A stretch of 64,000 nucleotides of DNA. Origin: Cohaesibacter haloalkalitolerans (GTDB lineage Bacteria > Pseudomonadota > Alphaproteobacteria > Rhizobiales > Cohaesibacteraceae). The stretch lies in contig NZ_QNUM01000007.1 in assembly GCF_003574655.1 (NCBI RefSeq), forward strand, positions 124,001 through 188,000, in the 5' to 3' direction. Below the pieces are notes generated by a model, which made no database searches, had not been told where the DNA came from, and saw nothing but the letters and a program-made list of their open reading frames with translations. Numbering within the stretch: position 1 is the stretch's first letter; each line of letters starts with the position of its first letter. A program made the position numbers and the translations under genes. Of this stretch, positions 55,320 to 64,000 are shown piece by piece.

Positions 55320-55580
55320 ATGGCAACCTATGTTATTGTATTCGCAGCTTTTCTGATCGTCGTTGTTGGTATGTCCATCGGCGTGATGTTCAAGCGCAAA
55401 CCGATCGCCGGGTCTTGTGGCGGGCTCAATGCCATTTCCGACGCCGACCATTGCCTGATCTGTGGCTCGCCGGTTGACAAAAACAGCCCGCTCAAAGAGC
55501 GCCTCAACGGGGAATGCCCTCGCAAGAAGGCTGCGCGTGAGAAAGCGGAACGGGAAGCCGCGATGAACGCCGCCGAATAG
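55320..55580 (+). CDS. nqrM: Na+-NQR maturation protein NqrM
   Basis: 86 residues from ATG 55320 (GGAGG upstream). One N-terminal helix (3-24) and four conserved cysteines follow in GSCGGLNA, CLICG and ECPRKK, the pattern of NqrM (DUF539), needed to insert the iron between NqrD and NqrE. Presence next to apbE completes the set of known accessory proteins for Na+-NQR. Confidence 0.93.
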   Translation: MATYVIVFAAFLIVVVGMSIGVMFKRKPIAGSCGGLNAISDADHCLICGSPVDKNSPLKERLNGECPRKKAAREKAEREAAMNAAE

Positions 55581-55919
55581 GCAGTCTCCTCCCTGCCCTT
55601 TGCCTCAGGCGCCGCCCTCGTGCAACCTGCGGATTTGACAGGAACAGAATACCGGGTGCCGGGAAGCCCATCTTATGGCCATGGCACCTTCGGGAAAGAT
55701 CTTGCTTTGAAAAGCAAGCCAGGTTCGTTTGACATAACCTACCTGCAAGCAGAGCGGCCCCGTGCCGTTCTGCTCTTTTCCGTCTCTCACCTCAAGACTA
55801 TATCCCCCAACGCCCCCCCCCTGCTGACCACAGCGGACACAGGCCGTTCACAGGAACAATCTGGCCGTTAGCCCCGTCAGAAGATTTCAGCTCAATGCAA
55901 CGAACCGGCGACAGGCTGT
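55581..55919. other. Intergenic region after nqrM
   Basis: 339 bases with no supported gene. It contains a hairpin CTTGCTT-TGAA-AAGCAAG (55701-55718) and the terminator at 55749-55779. The rest shows nothing recognisable. Confidence 0.5.
55749..55779 (+). terminator. Terminator of apbE-nqrM
   Basis: A 9-bp stem GCAGAGCGG/CCGTTCTGC (one G-U pair) with a 7-base loop is followed by TCTTTT. It lies about 170 bases after the nqrM stop. Confidence 0.7.
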
Positions 55920-56111
55920 TCAGTGCGGGATGAAGGGGATGAAAGCCATGGCCAGAAAGCAGAGGATGGCCACAATCCCGGCAAGCCAGCAATTGCGCTT
56001 CCATGTCTCGCCCTTCTGCTTCCAGTTATCACGAAACACTTTTCCGGACAGAACAAAGACAACAAGAATGGCGATCCCCACATAGGGGTTGGAAATAACG
56101 AGACTGGACAC
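55920..56111 (-). CDS. Small hypothetical membrane protein
   Basis: 63 residues from GTG 56111. Two hydrophobic helices are seen (VGIAILVVFVLSGKVF and NCWLAGIVAILCFLAMAFIPFI), joined by the charged RDNWKQKGETWKR. The ribosome site is weak. The arrangement looks like a genuine two-helix protein, but no family is recognised. Confidence 0.5.
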   Translation of the reverse strand: MSSLVISNPYVGIAILVVFVLSGKVFRDNWKQKGETWKRNCWLAGIVAILCFLAMAFIPFIPH

Positions 56112-56219
56112 GGGATAACGAACTTTCGGGCTACAAGGTTCCGGATTGGCATTGTCGCCAATTTATCCTAATGTCCGGGCAACGCAAACCATTCGCAAAT
56201 AGAAGATCCCATTATCCCC

Positions 56220-57620
56220 GTGCCAGTCAGCCCATTGCCAAAGCCGGTTCTGCTCGACAGAGAGACGCCATCCATCCTGAAACTGGCGGGATTTCTATCC
56301 CTGTCCGGACTGTTTTCCACCTCGGCCATCCTGATCGATGCCAACATGGTGGGGCCGATCGGAGATGAAACACTGGCCGGGCTGGGGCTTTGCGCCGGGC
56401 TTTACGGGGTCTTCATGGCGCTGCTGTTCGGGCTGGGCTCTGGCGCGCAGATTCTTCTGACTCGTGCCTTTGGTGTGGGCGACATGCGCCTGTTCTATCG
56501 CCGACTGCTGCGCATGCTGGCTCTGGGCCTCGGGATGAGCTTCATCCTCGTCCTGCTGTTCCGCTTCAACATCAATTTCCTCGTTGATCGGCTGGCCACG
56601 ACCTCGGGCATCGGCTTTGCCGCCAAGCGCTATCTGGAGCTGATGGTCTATGCGCCGCCACTCAGCTTTGCTGCCTACCTGCTGACCATCAGTTTTGACG
56701 TCAAGCGACAGGCACCGCGCGAGCTGAAGGGCTTTGCCATCGAGCTGCCGCTCAACATCATTCTCAACGCATTGCTGATCTATGGCTGGTTCGGTGCGCC
56801 GGAACTGGGCATCAAGGGCGCGGCCATCGCAACGCTCATCAGTCAGAGCGCCCGACTCGTCTATCTGGTTGGGTTGCTGGCTGGCGACATGCGGGCGGCT
56901 TATGCCCTGCCCGTGCCAAAGTCTTCCGGGCTTGCCCCTTCCGCAAGGACTAACCCGGACCATCAAGGGCAGGCCGAGGAGCCGCTTCTGCCGCGACATG
57001 TGTTGGTGCCGGTTACCCTCAATGTGGCGGCGCTGATTGTCGGTGCGCAAGCCTACCAGCTGCTGTTTGCCCAGCAGCCCTATCTGACCTTTGCGGCGCT
57101 GGCCCTGATGACGCCGTGGCTGTCGGTTGCCAACGTGTTGGGCCGTTCGGTTGCCATGTCGGCCACCCTCACCTGCGCCGATCTGAAACCGGGCAGCGAG
57201 ACCTTGCGGCAGGCCATCGGGTCCGTCCTCAAGGCACTGCGCTATCTGGCACCACGTCTTGCGTTGCTGTTTGTCGGGGTGACGCTCGTTGCCGACGCGC
57301 TCTCCTGGCACATATCGGATTGGGTGCGGATCAACTTTCTGCTGCTTATTCCCTACGGCGGGGTGCTGGTGCTGGTCCGCACGGTGTCGGTCACCATCGG
57401 TGCCATTCTAAGGGCGACCGACCGGCCCAAATGGGTGTTCTGGGTGCAGGTGGGGCTGCAATGGGGCTTTGGTGTCCCGCTTCTGATGATTGTCACCCAT
57501 GTCTTCGAGCTATCGCTCTATATTGCCTATGGCATCCTCATTCTGGAGGAATTGCTGCGGCTCGCCATCATGTGGCTGCGCCTGAGAAGGCTGATGCGCC
57601 CTCAGGTCAGCGCGCCATAA
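56220..57620 (+). CDS. MATE-family efflux transporter
   Basis: Membrane exporter of 466 residues with about twelve helices in two repeated halves (residues 20-210 and 250-455). IDANMVGPIGDETLAGLG, QILLTRAFGVGD and IELPLNIILNALLIYGWFGAPELGIKGAAIATLISQ are MATE patterns. The GTG start has only a weak upstream purine stretch, so the true start may differ by a few codons. Substrate unknown; cation-driven drug or metabolite export is the family role. Its 3' end overlaps the DJ-1 gene by 19 bases, convergent. Confidence 0.86.
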   Translation: MPVSPLPKPVLLDRETPSILKLAGFLSLSGLFSTSAILIDANMVGPIGDETLAGLGLCAGLYGVFMALLFGLGSGAQILLTRAFGVGDMRLFYRRLLRMLALGLGMSFILVLLFRFNINFLVDRLATTSGIGFAAKRYLELMVYAPPLSFAAYLLTISFDVKRQAPRELKGFAIELPLNIILNALLIYGWFGAPELGIKGAAIATLISQSARLVYLVGLLAGDMRAAYALPVPKSSGLAPSARTNPDHQGQAEEPLLPRHVLVPVTLNVAALIVGAQAYQLLFAQQPYLTFAALALMTPWLSVANVLGRSVAMSATLTCADLKPGSETLRQAIGSVLKALRYLAPRLALLFVGVTLVADALSWHISDWVRINFLLLIPYGGVLVLVRTVSVTIGAILRATDRPKWVFWVQVGLQWGFGVPLLMIVTHVFELSLYIAYGILILEELLRLAIMWLRLRRLMRPQVSAP

Positions 57621-58216
57621 GGCGGCATCGGGTCATATTGCATGGCCTTCTGCACGGCACGGGCAAAATCGGCACCATGCCATTCGCCAACCAGCCACAA
57701 GCTCATGTCGATACCAGCAGAAACGCCGGCGCTGGTCACCAGATTGCCGTCGCGGATATAGCGATATTCGGGCCGGACATCAGGCGCCTCGGGACGATTG
57801 CGCAACAGATCGACGGCGCCATGATGGGTGGAGATCTTTCTGCCGCGCGTCAATCCGGCCGCCGTCAGCAGCAGCGATCCTGTACAGACGCTGGTGATCC
57901 AGTCGGCCCGGCCACCCACAATCGATATCCATTCGAGAATTTCGGGATTGTTCACCTCGCGGCGGGTCCCCATTCCACCGGGAACGAGTATCACGTCCTG
58001 ACGCGCCACTTCGGCCATCGCCTTGTCCGGCAGCACGCGCATTCCCTTGGCGCACCGCACCGGCTCCATGCTCGGGGCAATCAGGGACATCTCGAAAGCG
58101 ACGGACAAATGCATTCTCTCGGCGACCACGTTGGCCATGGTAAAAACTTCCCATGGCCCAACGAAATCCAGTTCCTCGACATCGTCGAATATCAGGATCC
58201 CAACAGACTTGCTCAT
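57602..58216 (-). CDS. DJ-1/PfpI family protein
   Basis: 204 residues. The nucleophile Cys lies in ITSVCTGSLLLTAAGL with upstream acid residue in FDDVEELDFVGPWEVF, and HHGAVDLL and NLVTSAGVSAGIDMSLWLV match the isonitrile-hydratase/ThiJ branch. Family enzymes include glyoxalases, deglycases and isonitrile hydratases; the activity is not decided by sequence. It is divergent from the DMT exporter by 134 bases. Confidence 0.86.
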   Translation of the reverse strand: MSKSVGILIFDDVEELDFVGPWEVFTMANVVAERMHLSVAFEMSLIAPSMEPVRCAKGMRVLPDKAMAEVARQDVILVPGGMGTRREVNNPEILEWISIVGGRADWITSVCTGSLLLTAAGLTRGRKISTHHGAVDLLRNRPEAPDVRPEYRYIRDGNLVTSAGVSAGIDMSLWLVGEWHGADFARAVQKAMQYDPMPPYGALT

Positions 58217-58350
58217 TGGCTCGGCTCCACGACTTGTTGTTGTTTTTGACTTTTGCCAACCAGTATAGAGAGATTCCTTCTTTCAAGAGACAGAAAATTA
58301 TGCCATGAACTGGCATTCCTTACCAATCTCCTTCCCGTAAAGCCGATATT

Positions 58351-59244
58351 ATGAAAAACAATACTGCTGTCGCCTATGTTCTGCTTGCTCTGGCCACGCT
58401 TTGCTGGGGTGGCAATGTGGTGATCGGTCGGGCCGTTCGCGGCGATTTGCCGCCGCTCGGTCTCTCCTTCTGGCGCTGGTTTTTCTGCTGTCTCATCCTG
58501 CTGGTCATCACCGCCCCGCGACTCAAAGCCAGTTGGCCGGTGATCCGCAAGCACTGGAAGCTGCTGCTGGCCATGTCAGCTACGGGAATCGCCGCCTTCA
58601 ACCCCTTGCAATATCAGGCCCTGCACAGCACCACGGCCATCAACTCCACCCTCATTCTGGCCACCTGTCCGGCCTTCATGGCGCTGTTGTCGCTGTTCAT
58701 TCTCAAGGAAAAGCTTGGCCTTGCCCAGATTGCGGGCATCCTGGTCTCCTTCTTTGGCGTGGTAGTGGTGATCACGGCAGGCGATTTCAGAACCCTGTTC
58801 CATCTCAAGTTTACGGGCGGCGACATCTGGATGGTCGGGGCAGCCATTGTCTGGGCACTCTACTCCATCACGGTGAAAATGCGCCCGGTGACGCTTGACC
58901 CGCTGGTCATGCTGATGGTCATCACCGGCCTCGGGGCGCTGATGCTGTTGCCGCTCTATATCTGGGAAACCCTCACCTATCAGGCAGTGACCCTGACACC
59001 GACGAATCTGGCCGCCATCGTCTATGTGACGTTCATTGCCTCGCTGCTGGCCTATTTCAGCTGGAACAAGGGGGTTGGCCTCATCGGACCGTCCAAGGCG
59101 GGCGTGACGATTCACCTGATGCCGGTCTGGGTGGCATTTCTTGCGTTCTTCTTTCTGGGCGAGAGACTGGAAGGCTACCACCTGATGGGCATCGCCTTCA
59201 TTGCGCTGGGCATTCTGCTCAACAGCCGCCGTGCGCGCGTGTGA
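58351..59244 (+). CDS. DMT-family (EamA) transporter
   Basis: Exporter-type permease of 297 residues with ten helices in two EamA repeats (about 5-140 and 155-295). ATLCWGGNVVIGRAVRGDLPP opens the first, and SLLAYFSWNKGVGLIGPSKAGVTIHLMPVW marks the second. Substrate is unknown; amino acids or their analogues are common. It is a single gene. Confidence 0.88.
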   Translation: MKNNTAVAYVLLALATLCWGGNVVIGRAVRGDLPPLGLSFWRWFFCCLILLVITAPRLKASWPVIRKHWKLLLAMSATGIAAFNPLQYQALHSTTAINSTLILATCPAFMALLSLFILKEKLGLAQIAGILVSFFGVVVVITAGDFRTLFHLKFTGGDIWMVGAAIVWALYSITVKMRPVTLDPLVMLMVITGLGALMLLPLYIWETLTYQAVTLTPTNLAAIVYVTFIASLLAYFSWNKGVGLIGPSKAGVTIHLMPVWVAFLAFFFLGERLEGYHLMGIAFIALGILLNSRRARV

Positions 59245-61398
<2,154 letters not shown>

Positions 61399-61437
61399 TC
61401 AACGCATCAGGAGTTGGAAAATACCCCAGACATACGG

Positions 61438-61470
61438 AAGGCGGCTCTCGAACAGAGCCGCCTTTTCTTC
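61438..61470 (+). terminator. Terminator of pgm (bidirectional with the chemoreceptor gene)
   Basis: Perfect 11-bp stem AAGGCGGCTCT/AGAGCCGCCTT with a CGAAC loop, followed by TTCTTC. It lies 39 bases after the pgm stop, before the convergent chemoreceptor gene. Confidence 0.85.
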
Positions 61471-61538
61471 ATCGCGACAGTCTTGGGAGAGACAGTCATT
61501 GAATTTGATCCGAAGGTCCGGACATTGGCCAATGGGCC

Positions 61539-62699
61539 TCAGCCCACCTTGCGCACTTCAAGAAGGAACTTGACCAGTTCCTGACGCAGATCGACCAGGC
61601 TTCCTTCCTGATGGCCGAGCTTCTCGGACACCTGCATCACTTCCTTGGCGGTGCTCTCGGTCACGGAAGTTGCTTCATTCACTTCGGCAACACCCTGACT
61701 CACATCCTTGGTGCCGACGGCAGCTTCCTCGATATTGGAGGAGATCTCCTGGGTGGCTGCACTCTGCTCTTCCACTGCGGCGGCAATGGCTGCCGAGATC
61801 TCACTGACCTTTTCGATTGTGTTCGATATTTCGTCATTGGCCTTCACGGCCCGATTGGTTGCCTGCTGCAAACCGTTGATCTGACCGCTGATCTGTTCGG
61901 TTGCCTCTGCGGTTTGGGCCGACAGGTTCTTGACTTCCTGCGCTACGATGGCAAAGCCCTTGCCCGCCTCTCCGGCACGCGCAGCCTCGATGGTGGCGTT
62001 AAGAGCCAGCAGGTTCGTTTGGGCAGCAATATCGGAAATGAGCGAAACCACTTCGCTGATCTGCTGGGATGCCGTCGCCAGACTGGAGATTTCACCACTC
62101 ATGTCGTGGGATTTTTCAACCGACATACGGGCGATGCTGCTGCTGTTGACCACCTGAGTATTGATTTCCGCGATGGACTCGGTCAGCTGCTCTACCGCTT
62201 CGGAAACGGACTGCATGTTGGCTGAGGCCTGTTCTGCTCCGGCAGCAACCAGCAGGGACTGTTCTTGCGCTCCGTGCGAGGCAGTGGACACTTTCTGCGA
62301 GGCATTCCGCAAATTGGCGATCATGTCCGTCATGTTGGACACGATATCCTCAAGCTGATTCTCGAATTTCGTGCCCATCTCGTCAAAGCGATCATGGCGC
62401 TGCTTGATCTTCCATGTGGCACGGTTGATGCTCTCGGCCGCCTGTTTGAAGTCGCCAACCATGCCCTTTTCCGCAATCAGGCGAAAATGCTGGTTGCGGG
62501 CGACATAATCCAGACAGGCTTTGGACTCGCGAATATAGGCGTCAGAGCGGTCGATCATGTCATTGATGGAATGCATCAACTGACCCAACTCGCCCTTGTC
62601 GTGAATATTGGTGATGCGCACGGAGAAATCACCATTTGCGACCGCCTTGCAGACTTCCATCGCCTTGCGAATGGATGCTGATTTCTTTCTGAAAACCAT
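61539..62699 (-). CDS. Soluble methyl-accepting chemotaxis protein
   Basis: 386 residues with no membrane segment. A HAMP-like region (about 10-65; [35 protein letters not shown]) leads into a coiled-coil signalling domain. The hairpin tip [42 protein letters not shown] interacts with CheA/CheW. It lies 51 bases after a PAS-only protein, so the two look like a split Aer-type redox or energy receptor. Cytoplasmic location inferred. Confidence 0.88.
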   Translation of the reverse strand: MVFRKKSASIRKAMEVCKAVANGDFSVRITNIHDKGELGQLMHSINDMIDRSDAYIRESKACLDYVARNQHFRLIAEKGMVGDFKQAAESINRATWKIKQRHDRFDEMGTKFENQLEDIVSNMTDMIANLRNASQKVSTASHGAQEQSLLVAAGAEQASANMQSVSEAVEQLTESIAEINTQVVNSSSIARMSVEKSHDMSGEISSLATASQQISEVVSLISDIAAQTNLLALNATIEAARAGEAGKGFAIVAQEVKNLSAQTAEATEQISGQINGLQQATNRAVKANDEISNTIEKVSEISAAIAAAVEEQSAATQEISSNIEEAAVGTKDVSQGVAEVNEATSVTESTAKEVMQVSEKLGHQEGSLVDLRQELVKFLLEVRKVG

Positions 62700-62750
62700 C
62701 AGGTATCTCCCCGAAACACTCTATCTTGATGACTTGCCCCAGCGGATCAA

Positions 62751-63302
62751 TCAGCGGAAACCGCGACGCTGCTTCTGCCCAAGCGTGGCGATGAACTCGT
62801 CATATTTCTTGCCTCTCTCAGCGAGCAGAGATTCGACCACTTCCACGCCGGCCTTGAGGCCATCCTTGCGGTTGGCAACAGATTTCTCCGCCGCCCGGAT
62901 CTTGTCATAAAGAGGAATGACGTATTGCTTGAGGATTTCATGATCCGGCACACGACGGTTGGAATGATAGCCGTTCACCTTGCCATCACGCCCCCAGCTG
63001 GGTGTCACATGGGCATAGACCCAGTAGTGATCGCCATTCTTGCAGCGGTTGTTCACATAGGCGAAGATCTCGTTGCCGCTCTCGATCGTCTCCCACAAAA
63101 GCTTGAAAATCGTGCGAGGCATGTAGGGATGGCGAATGAGACTGTGTTGCTGGCCCAAGACTTCCTTTTCGGTATAACCCGAGATGTCGAGGAAGATCTT
63201 GTTTGCATAGGTCAGGCGACCCGACAGATCGGTTTTGCTGACGATGATATCATCTTCACCAAAGAATCTTTCTACACCTGTTACAGACTGTTCAACGGAC
63301 AT
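62751..63302 (-). CDS. PAS-domain protein, Aer-like sensor partner of the chemoreceptor
   Basis: 183 residues. The PAS domain (about 15-125) has DLSGRLTYANKIFLDISGYTEKEVLGQQHSLIRHPYMPRTIFKLLWETIESG with NGDHYWVYAHVTPSW, closely the Aer-type PAS that binds FAD. The C-terminal 60 residues are helical and charged. It ends 51 bases before the chemoreceptor, so it is likely co-transcribed and supplies its sensory input. Confidence 0.85.
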   Translation of the reverse strand: MSVEQSVTGVERFFGEDDIIVSKTDLSGRLTYANKIFLDISGYTEKEVLGQQHSLIRHPYMPRTIFKLLWETIESGNEIFAYVNNRCKNGDHYWVYAHVTPSWGRDGKVNGYHSNRRVPDHEILKQYVIPLYDKIRAAEKSVANRKDGLKAGVEVVESLLAERGKKYDEFIATLGQKQRRGFR

Positions 63303-63787
63303 CTGAGCGGAAACCTTTATACTAAGGAATACTGTACATTACAGACAATATATACCATCCAACGGTTGGCAACATTGGCAATCACCAGTTTCTATTGTTT
63401 CCAGTTAACATATGATAAACAACGGAAATTATACATTTTTATAGGATGCTCCCTCCCGAATTCAGTCCTCTGCCGATTGGCCGTTTCTCGGGCGACCAGC
63501 GCCCGCATTCCAACTAATAAATTCTAATTATATTTGACATTTCCACCAAATTAATGACTCGTTATGATTTTTACTTGGTAATATAGTATTTATGAACATT
63601 TTACACAATTATACTCAAAACAAACATTTCATAGCTGCGCGAAAAAATCCGGACAGCCGCAAACCCGATCGACTATCCCCGTTGAGGCCAATCACCTTTG
63701 AACTGGCGAAGTTTTCGTCTACACTTCCCCCCTCCGGCCCTGTCAGGTTTGCCCTGAAGCGCCTTTCCATGCATCGGGATTTCAGCC
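63303..63787. other. AT-rich divergent intergenic region
   Basis: 485 bases between the PAS gene and the MBL-fold gene, very AT-rich from 63330 to 63640. A short palindrome CCAAC-G-GTTGG is at 63359-63369. No supported gene. Confidence 0.5.
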
Positions 63788-64000
63788 ATGGCCGAGCTAC
63801 AATTTGACCGGAATTTCACCCCCCATTATGGCGAGGCCATCACGCTGGCGGACAATGTCAGGCGTGTGACCTGCAACAACCCCAGCCCCTTCACCTTTCA
63901 CGGCACCAACAGTTATATTGTCGGCCAGGGGACTGTGGTGATCATCGATCCCGGCCCAGCCAACCCGGACCATATCGATGCCCTGCTCCGAGCCACGTCA
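63788..64000 (+). CDS. MBL-fold metallo-hydrolase, N-terminal part (3' end outside window)
   Basis: Frame runs from ATG 63788 to the window end without a stop (71 codons). The start of a metallo-beta-lactamase domain is recognisable: NNPSPFTFHGTNSYIVGQGTVVIIDPGPANPDHIDALL, where GTNSY and IDPG are hallmarks of LACTB2-like hydrolases. The HxHxDH zinc motif lies beyond the window, so the function is open. Confidence 0.78.
   Translation, partial: MAELQFDRNFTPHYGEAITLADNVRRVTCNNPSPFTFHGTNSYIVGQGTVVIIDPGPANPDHIDALLRATS

Overview
The window looks like chromosomal DNA of a free-living, probably marine alphaproteobacterium. The proteins read as alphaproteobacterial throughout (fused PntA, UgpC-type sugar ABC modules, cupin-XRE regulator, BioMNY). 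A complete Na+-translocating NADH:quinone oxidoreductase and a phosphonate-degradation cluster fit a saline habitat. The genus cannot be fixed from sequence alone; a Cohaesibacter- or Stappia-like hyphomicrobial is a guess. No rRNA, tRNA, CRISPR array, prophage or insertion sequence was recognised. Both ends cut a gene.

Layout. 1-5.5 kb: tail of a ferredoxin reductase, guanine deaminase, then an amino-sugar operon (BadF-type kinase, GntR regulator, NagA) and a DUF486 membrane protein. 6-11 kb: qorB divergent from a LysR gene, then pntAB. 11.5-16.5 kb: an atypical 6-phosphogluconolactonase homologue, glucokinase, an acetyltransferase and the biotin importer bioMNY. 16.9-24.2 kb: a DeoR-led operon with a UgpB/A/E/C-like ABC importer and a TIM-barrel isomerase, divergent from a metallophosphoesterase that has lost most of its metal ligands. 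24.2-35.5 kb: a minus-strand block of LysR regulator, five-gene oligopeptide-type ABC importer, 2-aminoethylphosphonate (AEP) transaminase PhnW, phosphonoacetaldehyde hydrolase PhnX and a sulfatase-superfamily hydrolase. 36-39.9 kb: small membrane protein, DUF533, DUF4424, phosphinothricin-type acetyltransferase and a cupin-XRE regulator. 40-44.6 kb: gcvP then sdaA, a glycine-to-pyruvate unit, followed by six tandem 111-bp repeats grown from the end of sdaA. 45.4-48 kb: small genes and a GntR regulator. 48-55.6 kb: nqrABCDEF divergent from apbE-nqrM. 55.9-64 kb: MATE exporter, DJ-1/PfpI protein, DMT exporter, phosphoglucomutase, a PAS protein plus soluble chemoreceptor, and the start of an MBL-fold hydrolase.

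How the genes work together. Nqr subunits, the flavin transferase ApbE and the maturation factor NqrM form one divergent locus that builds a sodium pump; PntAB links the proton gradient to NADPH. Glucokinase, phosphoglucomutase and the amino-sugar genes feed central metabolism. GcvP and SdaA oxidise glycine and deaminate serine, probably under the cupin-XRE regulator, with a 22-bp palindrome in the shared promoter region. The most promising less-described system is the AEP cluster, in which a peptide-type importer and a sulfatase/phosphonate-monoesterase-like enzyme sit beside PhnWX; it may import and open AEP conjugates rather than free AEP. Two intact genes have substituted catalytic residues (the phosphodiesterase at 23.4 kb and the lactonase at 11.6 kb) and may have changed function.
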